A stretch of DNA of 14,157 bases from Candidatus Rokuibacteriota bacterium (GTDB lineage Bacteria; Methylomirabilota; Methylomirabilia; Rokubacteriales; JACOUJ01), in NCBI GenBank assembly GCA_016177865.1, contig JACOUJ010000165.1:1-14157 (forward strand), in the 5' to 3' direction. Numbering within the stretch: the stretch's first letter is position 1; each line of letters begins with the position of its first letter. A program made the position numbers and the translations under genes. The notes below the pieces were generated by a model. That model was not told the origin of the DNA. It saw nothing but the letters and a program-made list of their open reading frames with translations, and made no database searches. Positions 4,876 to 13,666 of this stretch are shown piece by piece.

Positions 4876-7116
4876 ATGGAAGCGTGGCAGATTATCAAAC
4901 GTCTCGCGCAAGGTATTTGGCGGCGCCGAAAGTTGCTCGCCGTGTTGACCTTCATGAACGCGGCGCTCGTCCTCGGTCCAGCCGTCTACTACCTCTCTGA
5001 TGAGCCGCCTCGGTTCCGCACCTTGGCGACGATTCTCGTGGAATCGCGCCCTGACCGGGTTCCAGTCTTCCAGGAGTTCTTGCCGTTCCGACCACTTCCT
5101 GTGCAGCTTGCGATCCTAAATAGCCGGAGTCTCGCTGAGGGCGTCCTCGAGAGCCTGCCGAAGGCGTCCTTCGAGGATCTTATTGAGAGCCCGTACTACG
5201 TCGACTACTACCTTCACATCAAGAACGTCTACCGCCGCCTCGTAGGACTGGAGCCGGAGGTCGAGAGCCCGCAGCGTCGTGCCCTCAAGGAGCTTCAGAA
5301 CGCTCGGGTGAGCTTCGACGCCCGGGCTGGGCATGGCATCGTATACGTCACGGCAGAGGCGTCGAAGCCACAGGTCGCGGTAGACATCGCTGGCACCTAT
5401 ATCGAGGTCCTCCTGTCACGGACCCGTTCGTTCAACATCGACGATGCGCGCGTGTCCCGCGAGTTCCTCGAAAATCAGGCGGCCGAGGTCCGGAAGAGCT
5501 TGCAGGCGAGTGAAGAGGCGCTTCGGGCATTCACCGTGGGACACGGAGGGATCAGGGTGCCGGAGCAGAGCCAGGCAACCGTGACGCGCCTGTCCCAGGC
5601 TGAGACGGCCTTAGCCGAGGTCGCGGCGAACCGGAAGATGGTCGAGGCGCGCCTCCAGCGGATCCGGGAGAAGGTCGAGGTGCAGGAGCGGACGCCGCCG
5701 CCGATGGCCGCCCCGGTCCCAGCCGCTCCACGTCCGATCCCAGTGGCGGTCCAACGCCTCCGGGAGCGGCTCTCCCGACTGGAAAGCGCGTTGCTCGACC
5801 TCCGGACGAAGTACACCGATGAGCACCCCCGGGTGGTCCTTGTCAAGGACGAGATCGCCGAGCTTCAGCGCGAGCTGAGCAGCGTTGTGAAGGAAACGAC
5901 CCCTGTCACGCCGGCGCCCGCTGCAGTCCCCCCCACCGAACGGGTCAACTTTACGGAGCAGGTTCTCGCCCTGGAGACCTCCTTCCACGCCCTGACTGCC
6001 CAGGAAGAGGCGCTCCGGAAGCAGGCCGAGGGGCTCAAGCAGAGTTTGACCGGGCTCACGCGCAGCGAGATGGAGTATGCGCGCCTGGTACGGGAGGTCG
6101 AGAGCAGCCGCAACTTGTACACCCTCCTCTCTGACCGGCTAACGGGTGCCCGCATCCGGGAGCAAGGGGAGATGAAGGTGGTCAAGGTCATCGATCCCCC
6201 CAGCTTCTCGGCCCCCGTCGCCAACGAGAGGCGCCTGAAGTTCGGCGGGTTGGCGCTGCTGCTGGCGCTGGCGTTCGGAGGCGGGGTGCCAGCAGCCGTC
6301 GAGTGGGTGCGCCGACCGGTCGAGACGGAGGAGGACGTCCAAGAGGCCACCGGTCTGCCGGTCTTGGCGGCCGTCCCTCAGCTGCGCGGCCAGGAGCCCT
6401 GGTTCCTGACGGCCGAGGAGCTCCAGGAGCTCGGGCGCGGCCGTCAGTTCCGCGCAAGCTACTTCTTCAGTGAGGCGTTCCGAAGCCTCCGAGCTGGGGT
6501 CCAGCTCGCGGCGCGCGGGAACGGTCGGCTCCGGACGCTTTTGGTAACGAGCGTATACCCCAGGGAGGGGAAGTCGATGGTTGTCGTGAACCTGGGGGCC
6601 GCCTTTGGCGAGGCCGGCCGCCGGGTAGTCCTGGCCGACACGGACATCCTGCGCCCGGCTCTTCATGAGCTCTTGAATGTAAAGGCGGGAGCCGGGCTTG
6701 TGGACGTTCTCCACGCGCGACGGGAGGTGGAGCAGACGCTGATCCCGGTAGGCGATGGGATTAGTCTCGCGCCGTGCGGTGGCGAGCTTCAACCTAGCAC
6801 CCGCGGAATCTTCGCGACGAGCCGGCTCAAGGAGCTTCTTGACGAGTTGGCGACTCACGGTGATGTGGTCCTCTGCGACTCGTCCCCAGTCCTCGCGATG
6901 CCCGACAACCTGTTCCTTGGTGCTGCCGTGGACGGAGTGATCTTGGTCATCAAGGCCGGCCAGGCGAGCCGTCGCGACGTGGCGCGGGCCAAGGTTGCGC
7001 TCGAGGGGGCCGGCGCTCACGTTTTGGGCGTGGTCCTCAACGAAGTCCCTGCAAGCGCGCACAACGGTCACTACGACCGCTACCACATGGTCCGCGCCCG
7101 GGAGCAGGAGGTGTGA
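4876..7116 (+). CDS. Chain-length determinant fused to BY-kinase (Wzc/ExoP-like)
   Basis: This 746-residue inner-membrane protein controls polymer length and export. The Wzz part has a first membrane helix at about 17-40, a long periplasmic region rich in coiled coil (about 190-430), the YTDEHPRV motif, and a proline-rich stretch (VIDPPSFSAP) leading into the second membrane helix (about 455-480). The cytoplasmic bacterial tyrosine-kinase domain follows, with Walker A SVYPREGKS (K566), Walker A' VVLADTDILRP (D588, D590) and Walker B VVLCDSSP (D668, with DSSP where DTPP or DSPP is usual). The C-terminal tail, where the autophosphorylated tyrosine cluster normally lies, holds only two tyrosines (Y733, Y736 in HYDRYH). 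In many XrtA loci the Wzz and kinase parts are separate genes; here they are fused. The stop overlaps the next gene by 4 nt (GTGA). Confidence 0.9.
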   Translation: MEAWQIIKRLAQGIWRRRKLLAVLTFMNAALVLGPAVYYLSDEPPRFRTLATILVESRPDRVPVFQEFLPFRPLPVQLAILNSRSLAEGVLESLPKASFEDLIESPYYVDYYLHIKNVYRRLVGLEPEVESPQRRALKELQNARVSFDARAGHGIVYVTAEASKPQVAVDIAGTYIEVLLSRTRSFNIDDARVSREFLENQAAEVRKSLQASEEALRAFTVGHGGIRVPEQSQATVTRLSQAETALAEVAANRKMVEARLQRIREKVEVQERTPPPMAAPVPAAPRPIPVAVQRLRERLSRLESALLDLRTKYTDEHPRVVLVKDEIAELQRELSSVVKETTPVTPAPAAVPPTERVNFTEQVLALETSFHALTAQEEALRKQAEGLKQSLTGLTRSEMEYARLVREVESSRNLYTLLSDRLTGARIREQGEMKVVKVIDPPSFSAPVANERRLKFGGLALLLALAFGGGVPAAVEWVRRPVETEEDVQEATGLPVLAAVPQLRGQEPWFLTAEELQELGRGRQFRASYFFSEAFRSLRAGVQLAARGNGRLRTLLVTSVYPREGKSMVVVNLGAAFGEAGRRVVLADTDILRPALHELLNVKAGAGLVDVLHARREVEQTLIPVGDGISLAPCGGELQPSTRGIFATSRLKELLDELATHGDVVLCDSSPVLAMPDNLFLGAAVDGVILVIKAGQASRRDVARAKVALEGAGAHVLGVVLNEVPASAHNGHYDRYHMVRAREQEV

Positions 7117-8453
7117 GTCCGCTCGAAACGGCCGAGAGGAGCGACCACGCCGCCCGACTACGGGCTCGGCTCGAGGGCGCCAGTGCCCAGGTCGCGGTCA
7201 TCGGCCTCGGTTACGTAGGCCTTTCGCTGGCCGTTGCGTTGGGGCGGGCTGGCTTCACGGTTCGGGGCATCGACGTAGACCTCGAGCGGGTGAGCCTCGT
7301 TAATGCCGGCAGATCATACGTGATTGACGTTGCCGAGGACCACCTGCGCGCCCTCGTAGCTGCCGGGCGATTGTCAGCGGGGACCACTTTCGAACGTGTG
7401 AACGAGGCGGACGTGGTCGTGATTTGCGTCCCAACGCCGCTTCGCAAGAGCAAGGAACCCGACATCTCCTTCATCCTTTCCGCGCTGGAAAGCCTTCTCC
7501 CGTGGCTGCGCCCCGGGCAGCTGCTGGTGCTGGAGAGCACGACCTATCCCGGTACAACTGAAGAGGTGCTGCAGCCGAGCCTCGAGGCGAAAGGATTCAC
7601 GATCGGACGCGATTTCTTCCTCGCGTTTTCCCCCGAACGTGTCGATCCGGGAAACGAACAATTCACGACTTGGAACATTCCCAAGGTCGTCGGGGGAGTG
7701 ACACCTACCTGCACGGAGCTAGCCGCTATCTTCTACGGGAAGGTCGCCCGACAAGTCCACCGCGTGTCGAGTCCGCGGGTCGCCGAGGCGACAAAGCTCC
7801 TCGAAAACGTCTTCCGCAGCGTCAACATTGCGCTCGCAAATGAGCTGGCCCTGGCCTGCCGGGCCATCAACGTTGATCCCTGGGAGGTCGTCAGAGCCGC
7901 AGCGACCAAGCCATTCGGCTTCATGCCGTTCTACCCGGGCCCCGGAACCGGCGGCCACTGCATCCCGCTCGACCCGCTGTATCTCTCGTGGAAGGTCCGG
8001 CTCAATGGCTTTGAGATGCGATTCATCGCGCTCGCCGACGAGATCAACCGAGCGATGCCCCGGCATGTCGTCTCCATGACTACGGATGCCCTGAACAACC
8101 GAGGACGTTGCGTTCGCAACGCCTGCATCCTCGTACTCGGGGTGACTTACAAACGGGATGTCAACGACGTGCGGGAGTCTCCGGCGCTGGAGATCCTGCG
8201 TCTCCTGGCCGATAAGGGGGCGCGCGTACGGTACGCGGATCCGTTCGTCCCGGAGCTAAGCGTTGGAGAGCTCAAGCTCGTCGCCTTGCCCGTGACGCCA
8301 TCGGTCCTGGCAGACGCGGACTGCGTGGTCATTGTGACAAACCACTGCGGCTTCGATTACGCCATGGTCGCGCGAGAGGCGCGTCTCGTCGTAGATGCCC
8401 GCAACGCGCTCGGCGGGTTCCCCGACCACCGCGAGAAGATCGTGACCCTCTAG
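7113..8453 (+). CDS. UDP-N-acetylhexosamine 6-dehydrogenase (WbpA/WecC family)
   Basis: The 446-residue protein starts at GTG 7113, overlapping the kinase stop by four bases; no other in-frame start precedes the first motif. The Rossmann motif VAVIGLGYVGLSLAV begins near residue 28. VVICVPTPL followed by EPDIS, ESTTYPGTT and FSPERVDPG are typical of the UDP-GlcNAc/UDP-ManNAc branch of sugar-nucleotide dehydrogenases. The catalytic cysteine is C283 in PGTGGHCIPLDP. The C-terminal UDP-binding domain has LGVTYKRDVNDVRESPA. It would oxidise C6 of a UDP-HexNAc in two NAD-dependent steps to the uronic acid. With WecB two genes downstream, the product could be UDP-ManNAcA, or UDP-GlcNAcA if it resembles WbpA/TviB. 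The sequence alone does not decide between them. Confidence 0.9.
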   Translation: MSPLETAERSDHAARLRARLEGASAQVAVIGLGYVGLSLAVALGRAGFTVRGIDVDLERVSLVNAGRSYVIDVAEDHLRALVAAGRLSAGTTFERVNEADVVVICVPTPLRKSKEPDISFILSALESLLPWLRPGQLLVLESTTYPGTTEEVLQPSLEAKGFTIGRDFFLAFSPERVDPGNEQFTTWNIPKVVGGVTPTCTELAAIFYGKVARQVHRVSSPRVAEATKLLENVFRSVNIALANELALACRAINVDPWEVVRAAATKPFGFMPFYPGPGTGGHCIPLDPLYLSWKVRLNGFEMRFIALADEINRAMPRHVVSMTTDALNNRGRCVRNACILVLGVTYKRDVNDVRESPALEILRLLADKGARVRYADPFVPELSVGELKLVALPVTPSVLADADCVVIVTNHCGFDYAMVAREARLVVDARNALGGFPDHREKIVTL

Positions 8454-8483
8454 AGGGAGGCAACCGGGCACGCCTGCTGAGCG

Positions 8484-9338
8484 ATGCGCAACGCGCTGAC
8501 GTTTGACGTGGAGGAGTACTTCCACGCGGAGGTATTCGCCGGGCTTGTCGGGGCGGATGACTGGCCAAGCTTCCCGTCGAGGGTCGTGGAGAGCACGGAG
8601 TGGATCCTCGGGCTCCTAGGCCGATATGGGGCGACGGCGACGTTCTTCGTGCTCGGTTGGGTGGCGGACCGGCATCCCGGCCTAGTTCGCGAGATTCGGG
8701 CTTACGGTCACGAAGTCGCCTGCCATGGCTATGCCCATCGACTCATCTACGCGGCGGACCGCGAGGCCTTCAGAGCAGATGTCCACCGTGGGAAGCGGGC
8801 GATCGAGGACGCGACGGGGGTCCGTGTCCTCGGGTACCGCGCACCAACGTTCTCGGTCGTGCGAGAGACCCTGTGGGCGCTCGAGATCCTGGTCGAGGAG
8901 GGCTTCCGCTACGACTCGAGTATCTTTCCTATCCACCATGACCGCTATGGGATTCCGAATGCACCCCGGTTCCCGCACCGGGTGCGCCTCAACGGCGGAG
9001 GCACACTGGTCGAGTTTCCAATCACGACGCTCCGGCTCGGAGGGCAGCGTTTGCCATTTTCCGGTGGTGGCTACTTTCGCCTCGCGCCGTATCCGGTCAT
9101 CCGTGCCGCCATGCGGCACGTGAACAGGCGGGAGGGAATGCCGGCCCTGGTCTATCTCCATCCGTGGGAGCTGGACCCCGGGCAGCCGCGCCTTCCGGTG
9201 AAAGGGCTCAGCCGATTCCGGCACTACGTGAACCTCCGGCGCACGGCCGCGAAGCTCGACCGGCTGCTCGGCGACTTCGCCTTCGCGCCCGTTGGTCAGG
9301 TCCTCGCCGCACGGGGATTCCCGGAGGTTCTTGGATGA
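8484..9338 (+). CDS. Polysaccharide deacetylase, XrtA/PEP-CTERM-associated type
   Basis: The 284-residue protein opens directly with the first NodB motif, RNALTFDVEEYF (D8), as in the PEP-CTERM locus deacetylases. The metal-binding histidines H81 and H85 lie in ACHGYAHR. Motif 3 is GYRAPTFS, near residue 119. The C-terminal part includes VYLHPWELDPGQPR, which marks the extra C-terminal (DUF3473-type) region of this subgroup. There is no signal peptide, so it probably acts in the cytoplasm or at the inner face of the membrane on lipid-linked intermediates. Its likely reaction is removal of acetyl groups from N-acetylhexosamine. No strong Shine-Dalgarno lies next to ATG 8484; an AGGGAGG is seen about 23 nt upstream (8454-8460). 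The stop overlaps the wecB start (ATGA). Confidence 0.9.
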   Translation: MRNALTFDVEEYFHAEVFAGLVGADDWPSFPSRVVESTEWILGLLGRYGATATFFVLGWVADRHPGLVREIRAYGHEVACHGYAHRLIYAADREAFRADVHRGKRAIEDATGVRVLGYRAPTFSVVRETLWALEILVEEGFRYDSSIFPIHHDRYGIPNAPRFPHRVRLNGGGTLVEFPITTLRLGGQRLPFSGGGYFRLAPYPVIRAAMRHVNRREGMPALVYLHPWELDPGQPRLPVKGLSRFRHYVNLRRTAAKLDRLLGDFAFAPVGQVLAARGFPEVLG

Positions 9339-10426
9339 AGGTCACCGCTGTGGTGGGTGCGCGCCCGAACTTCGTGAAGATCGCGCCAATCCTCGTCGCG
9401 GCACGAGACTACCGGGACTTCCAGGTCTCCCTGGTCCACACGGGACAGCACTACGACGCCCCGCTGTCGGACGGGTTCTTCCGGGACCTGGACCTTCCGG
9501 CCCCCGACGTCAACCTCGGGGTCCACGGGGGCTCCGGGGTCGGGCAGCTCGCGGAGATGATGGCGCGTCTGGAGCCAGTCCTCACCACGCCGCGCCCCGA
9601 CATCGTCGTCGTGGTGGGTGACGTCACCTCCACACTCGCGGGGGCTCTCGCAGCGGTCAAGAGTGAGATCTGGCTCGCCCATGTCGAGGCTGGCCTCCGG
9701 AGCTTCGACCGAACGATGCCGGAGGAGATCAACCGAGTCCTCACTGACGCCGTGAGCGACTTCTGCTTCACCACCGAGCCCTCGGCCAACGAGAACCTGG
9801 CGCGCGAGGGAATCTCGGCGCACGGAATCCACTATGTCGGCAACGTCATGATCGACACGCTCTTCCGCTTCCGGGAGCGGGCGGCGACGTCGGCAGTTCT
9901 TGAGACGTTCGGGGTCAAGCCACGGAGCTTCGCAGTTCTTACGCTCCACCGGCCGAGTAATGTGGACGATCGAACGGCACTTCACCGGGCGCTCGCCGCC
10001 GTGCGGCCGGTCGCGGCCGACGTCCCCGTTATCTTCCCGGTCCACCCGCGGACCCGGCCAAGGCTTACCGGCCACCCTACGACGGGGCCAAACGGGGGAG
10101 GGCTCCGCCTCGCGGATCCTCTGTCATACCTCGACTTCGTCCAGCTCATGGCCAATGCCGCCTGTGTCCTGACCGATTCAGGCGGGATCCAGGAGGAGAC
10201 AACGGCCCTCGGGGTTCCGTGCCTCACGCTTCGGAGAACCACGGAGCGGCCGATCACCGTCACCCGAGGAACCAACCGGGTCGTCGGGACTGACGAGGTC
10301 CGGATCGCGGCCGCCTGGGACGAAATCCGGCGGGGCGCCTGGCCCATGGGCCGCCTGCCGGAGCTCTGGGACGGGAAGGCTGCGGAGCGGATCGTGAAGA
10401 TCCTTGCCGACGAGTGTGCGCCGTGA
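9335..10426 (+). CDS. wecB: UDP-N-acetylglucosamine 2-epimerase (non-hydrolysing)
   Basis: The 363-residue enzyme starts at ATG 9335, with GGAGG (9323-9327) 7 nt upstream and a 4-base overlap with the deacetylase stop. An in-frame open stretch upstream is only the shadow of that gene. The family motifs appear in order: GARPNFVKIAP, VHTGQHYD, VVGDVTST, HVEAGLRSFDRTMPEEINR, LTLHRPSNVDD, PVHPRT, LTDSGGIQEE and RTTERPITV. All active-site segments are present and the length is normal. It interconverts UDP-GlcNAc and UDP-ManNAc in the cytoplasm. The dehydrogenase upstream suggests that N-acetylmannosaminuronic acid, or a related HexNAcA, is a component of the polymer; that is inference. Confidence 0.95.
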   Translation: MKVTAVVGARPNFVKIAPILVAARDYRDFQVSLVHTGQHYDAPLSDGFFRDLDLPAPDVNLGVHGGSGVGQLAEMMARLEPVLTTPRPDIVVVVGDVTSTLAGALAAVKSEIWLAHVEAGLRSFDRTMPEEINRVLTDAVSDFCFTTEPSANENLAREGISAHGIHYVGNVMIDTLFRFRERAATSAVLETFGVKPRSFAVLTLHRPSNVDDRTALHRALAAVRPVAADVPVIFPVHPRTRPRLTGHPTTGPNGGGLRLADPLSYLDFVQLMANAACVLTDSGGIQEETTALGVPCLTLRRTTERPITVTRGTNRVVGTDEVRIAAAWDEIRRGAWPMGRLPELWDGKAAERIVKILADECAP

Positions 10427-11451
10427 CCCTCGCGGTCACCGAACTCCGGGCCGAGACCGTGGAGTGGGACGCCTTCGTGCGAGCGTCCGCCGACGGAAGC
10501 CCCTTTCACCTGACGGCCTGGAAGCGCGTGGTGGAGGAAATCTTCGACCACCGCCCGCACTACCTGATGGCGAGACACGGCGACACCATCGAAGGAGTGC
10601 TCCCGCTTTTCGAGGTAGGAGGGCTACTGACCGGACGGGCGCTGGTCTCGGTGCCGTATGGCGTCTACGGCGGGATCTGCGCACGCTCCGACGCGGCGCG
10701 TCGGGCGCTCCTCGACGCCGCAACTGCGCTCGGGCGCGGGCGCCGGGCCGCGTACGTCGAGCTACGCCACCGGCGCCACCAGGGCCTCGACCTCGCCACC
10801 AAAGCGCTTTATGTCACCTTCGCGCGGAGCATCTCGTCGGACATCGAGGCCAACGCCCGGGCCATACCGGGCAAGCAGCGGCGGATGACGCGCCAGGGGG
10901 CAAAGCACGGCCTTCGGGCCGAGATCGGGCGGAACCACCTCGAGGGTTTCTATGAGATCTACGCGCGGAGCGTTCATGCACTGGGCTCTCCGGTCTTTCC
11001 CCGTCAGCTCTTCCGTGCGCTCCTCGACACTTTCGACAAAGAGTGCCAGATCCTGACCGTGTGGCGGGGCCAGGCGATGGTCGCCGGAGTCCTGACGCTC
11101 TTTTACGAGGATCAGGTCTTGCCGTATTACGGCGGCGCGCTGCCCGAGGCCCTCCCCGACGCGGTTAACGACTTCATGTACTGGCAGCTCATGTGCCATG
11201 CGGGCCGCGCAGGCTACCGAATCTTCGACTTCGGGCGCAGCCGCCAGCGGACGGGCTCCTACAACTTCAAGCGTCACTGGGGGTTCGAGCCAACGCCCCT
11301 CCCGTACCAGTACGTATTGCTCAGGCGGCGTGAGGTGCCGAACGCGAGTCCCGGGAATCCCCGCTTTAAGCTCGCCGTGGAGACGTGGAAACGGCTACCC
11401 TTTGCGGTCACGAAGGTCCTGGGACCACTTCTCACCCGCTATCTGCCGTGA
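10423..11451 (+). CDS. FemAB-like protein, XrtA/PEP-CTERM-associated
   Basis: The 342-residue protein belongs to the FemAB branch of the GNAT fold. I chose GTG 10423, which overlaps the wecB stop as GTGA; a GTG at 10414 is also in frame and adds three residues. Recognisable features are the N-terminal half PFHLTAWKRVVEE, HYLMAR and VLPLF, the loop VSVPYGVYGGI, the central positively charged PGKQRRMTRQGAKHG, and the C-terminal YYGGALPEA, DFMYWQLM, FDFGRSRQRTGSYNFKRHWG. Such proteins form a subgroup found beside exosortase A and exopolysaccharide genes. FemAB relatives transfer amino acids from aminoacyl-tRNA to glycopeptide acceptors. The acceptor in this subgroup is unknown, and an aminoacyl decoration of the polymer is only a guess. 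Confidence 0.88.
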   Translation: MTLAVTELRAETVEWDAFVRASADGSPFHLTAWKRVVEEIFDHRPHYLMARHGDTIEGVLPLFEVGGLLTGRALVSVPYGVYGGICARSDAARRALLDAATALGRGRRAAYVELRHRRHQGLDLATKALYVTFARSISSDIEANARAIPGKQRRMTRQGAKHGLRAEIGRNHLEGFYEIYARSVHALGSPVFPRQLFRALLDTFDKECQILTVWRGQAMVAGVLTLFYEDQVLPYYGGALPEALPDAVNDFMYWQLMCHAGRAGYRIFDFGRSRQRTGSYNFKRHWGFEPTPLPYQYVLLRRREVPNASPGNPRFKLAVETWKRLPFAVTKVLGPLLTRYLP

Positions 11452-11463
11452 GTTGGAGGTCAA

Positions 11464-12447
11464 ATGCGAGTGCTGATTACCGGGATCACGGGGTTTGCCG
11501 GGAGCCACTTGGCCGAGTACGCGTTAGACCAGGGGGCAGAGGTCTTCGGGCCGATTCGGGTCAGGAGCAGGCTTGAAAACATCGAAGAGATCAAGGGCCG
11601 GGTAGTTCTGGTTGATTGCGATCTAAGAGACTTCAGCTCCGTCTTGGCACTCGTCAATGCCTGCCGCCCAGACAGGATCTTCCACCTCGCTGGTCAGAGT
11701 TACGTTCCCACCTCGTGGCACGCCCCCGCGGAGACCATTCAGAACAATGTCGTCTGCCAAGTCAACCTCTTCGAGGCGGTCCGGGCGCTCAAGCTTGATC
11801 CGTTGATCCAAGTGGCGGGGTCCAGCGAGGAGTACGGCCTTGTCTTCGAATCGGAGTGTCCTATTCGGGAGACAAATCCTCTTCGTCCACTGTCTCCGTA
11901 TGGCGTGAGCAAGATCGCCCAGGATTTTCTGGGCTACCAGTACTTCAAGAGCTACGGCTTACGCGTGATCCGAACGCGCGCCTTCAACCATACAGGACCG
12001 CGTCGCGGCGAAGTCTTCGTAACCTCAAACTTTGCCAAGCAGATCGTGGAAATCGAGAGGGGCGTCCGGCCCCCGATTCTCGAAGTGGGGAACCTCGAGA
12101 CGCGCCGGGACTTCTCCGACGGCCGGGATATTGTCCGCGGCTACTGGCTCGCATTGGAGAAGGCGACACCGGGGGAGGTCTATAACCTGGCATCCGGTCA
12201 GGCCTACTCGATCGCTGACATCGTCAAGATGCTTCTGTCGGAGGCGCGGCTCGGTGCCGAGGTTCAGGTGATACCCAGCGCCGATCGCATGCGGCCCTCG
12301 GACATTCCCTTGCTCCTGGGCCATTGCGGGAAGCTCCGAGGGGAAACAAGATGGGTTCCTCAGATCCCTCTCGAGCGGACTCTGGCTGACTTGCTTGAGT
12401 ACTGGCGGGCAAGGCTTGGCGATGCCCCTGCGTGCACACGTCCATGA
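11464..12447 (+). CDS. SDR sugar-nucleotide dehydratase/reductase (GMD/RMD-like)
   Basis: The 327-residue extended short-chain dehydrogenase has GGAGG (11455-11459) 4 nt before ATG 11464. The NAD(P) motif is GITGFAGSHLAE, at residues 7-18. The catalytic region is VAGSSEEYG and SPYGVSK (Tyr-x3-Lys). The C-terminal half has RAFNHTGPRRGEVFVTSNFAKQI and VGNLETRRDFSDGRDIVRGYW. Short length, GSSEEYG and VGNLE..RDF fit GDP-4-keto-6-deoxymannose reductase (RMD). The segment RRGEVFVT also recalls GDP-mannose 4,6-dehydratase (GMD), and such proteins are often annotated as GMD. Either way the product is likely a GDP-linked 6-deoxyhexose for the polymer. It lies between the FemAB and Stp1-like genes. The stop overlaps the next start (ATGA). 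Confidence 0.85.
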   Translation: MRVLITGITGFAGSHLAEYALDQGAEVFGPIRVRSRLENIEEIKGRVVLVDCDLRDFSSVLALVNACRPDRIFHLAGQSYVPTSWHAPAETIQNNVVCQVNLFEAVRALKLDPLIQVAGSSEEYGLVFESECPIRETNPLRPLSPYGVSKIAQDFLGYQYFKSYGLRVIRTRAFNHTGPRRGEVFVTSNFAKQIVEIERGVRPPILEVGNLETRRDFSDGRDIVRGYWLALEKATPGEVYNLASGQAYSIADIVKMLLSEARLGAEVQVIPSADRMRPSDIPLLLGHCGKLRGETRWVPQIPLERTLADLLEYWRARLGDAPACTRP

Positions 12448-13664
12448 AGATCCTCATGCTGTGCCAGCGTCTTCCATATCCGCTGAACAAGGGAGAGAAG
12501 ATCCGAGCGTTCCACCATCTTCGGTCACTCGCGCGGAACCACGAGGTGACGTTGGTGTCCACGGAAGACGACCGGCGGAATGTTGCGTACAGGGATCGGC
12601 TCAGGGAGTTTGCGGAGGAGATTGCTATCGTACCGATTTCCGCCGGCTGGGCGAAGGTCAGGAGCGTGGCGGCTCTCGGACTGGGCAGGTCTATGATGGT
12701 GGGCTACTTCTCGGCAGGGGGTCTCAGGAAGCGGATACTGGCACTGCTGACACGAAAGACCTATGACCTGATCTTTGTGTACTCGTCCGCCATGGCCCAG
12801 TACGTGGGCCAGATCCAACAAATTCCCATCATCGTGGACTTCGTGGATCTGGACTCGCACAAGTGGTTGCAGTATGCGAAACGCGCCGGCTTCCCTCTGT
12901 CGCTTCTCTACCTGATCGAAGCGAAGCGCATGGCCCGCTACGAGCAGCACGTCGCCAGGCTGGCGACCACCGTCGTCTTTGTCAGCCACGCGGAAGCGGC
13001 TCTGTTCCAGGCGAGTGGTGCTGGCGCCCGCACGGCCGTCGTGCCAATGGCAGTGGACACCGAGTATTTCTCACCGAACTCCGCGCCAGCGGCCGTCGAG
13101 TCGCCGACGCTGATCTTCACCGGGGTGATGGACTACGTTCCGAACGTAGATGCGGTTCAATACTTCGCCCACGAGATCTACCCCAGAATTCGACAAATGG
13201 AGCCGGACGTACGTTTTCTGATCGTCGGGCAACGGCCAAACCGTGTAGTGCGGCGACTGGGAGGGATTCCGGGGATTGCGGTTACGGGAAAAGTTGCAGA
13301 CGTGCGTCCATACTTCGCCCGGGCCCACGTCGCGGTTGCACCGCTGCGCTTAGCCCAAGGGATGCAGACGAAGGTCCTCGAGGCCATGGCGATGGGTCTG
13401 CCCGTCGTCGCGACATCCAAAGCCTATCAAGGTCTCGAGGCGCGCCCCGGGGAGGACCTCTTCGTCGAGGACGACCCTGCCAGTTTTGCGGACGTGGTCA
13501 CACGCCTCCTTCGTACTCCTAGCCTGCGTGCGAGGGTGGGAACGGCCGGGCGCGCGTTCGTCGAAGACCGTCACAGCTGGCGCGTCTCGATGGCCCGGCT
13601 CGACCAAGTCGTTGCCGAGGTGACGCAACGTCCGGGCGCGCCAACCCTTCAGAGTGTGGGTTGA
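12444..13664 (+). CDS. Glycosyltransferase, Stp1 family (PEP-CTERM/XrtA-associated)
   Basis: The 406-residue protein starts at ATG 12444 as an ATGA overlap with the SDR gene; an in-frame GTG at 12432 is less likely. The opening MKILMLCQRLPYPLNKGEK with IRAFHHL, then VDFVDLDSHKW in the middle, and LIFTGVMDYVPNVDAVQYF at the start of the donor domain are the hallmarks of the exosortase-associated GT4 family. The C-terminal Rossmann domain ends with VAPLRLAQGMQTKVLEAMAMGLPVV, whose Glu lies in the E-x7-E-like region that binds the nucleotide sugar. It would add a sugar to the growing lipid-linked repeat at the cytoplasmic face. GC content is slightly lower than in wecB and the deacetylase. No Shine-Dalgarno is obvious, so coupling to the upstream gene is likely. 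Confidence 0.92.
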   Translation: MKILMLCQRLPYPLNKGEKIRAFHHLRSLARNHEVTLVSTEDDRRNVAYRDRLREFAEEIAIVPISAGWAKVRSVAALGLGRSMMVGYFSAGGLRKRILALLTRKTYDLIFVYSSAMAQYVGQIQQIPIIVDFVDLDSHKWLQYAKRAGFPLSLLYLIEAKRMARYEQHVARLATTVVFVSHAEAALFQASGAGARTAVVPMAVDTEYFSPNSAPAAVESPTLIFTGVMDYVPNVDAVQYFAHEIYPRIRQMEPDVRFLIVGQRPNRVVRRLGGIPGIAVTGKVADVRPYFARAHVAVAPLRLAQGMQTKVLEAMAMGLPVVATSKAYQGLEARPGEDLFVEDDPASFADVVTRLLRTPSLRARVGTAGRAFVEDRHSWRVSMARLDQVVAEVTQRPGAPTLQSVG

Positions 13665-13666
13665 GC

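Noticed and set aside
6139..7086. 315-codon open frame on the minus strand
   Set aside because: It lies opposite the kinase domain, whose Walker motifs are intact; no recognisable fold and no ribosome binding site.
9296..10075. 259-codon open frame on the minus strand
   Set aside because: It is antisense to wecB, which carries all family motifs.
11645..11661. TGGCAC-like element resembling a sigma-54 promoter inside the SDR gene
   Set aside because: The GC falls one base out of the required GG-N10-GC spacing, and it lies inside a coding sequence.
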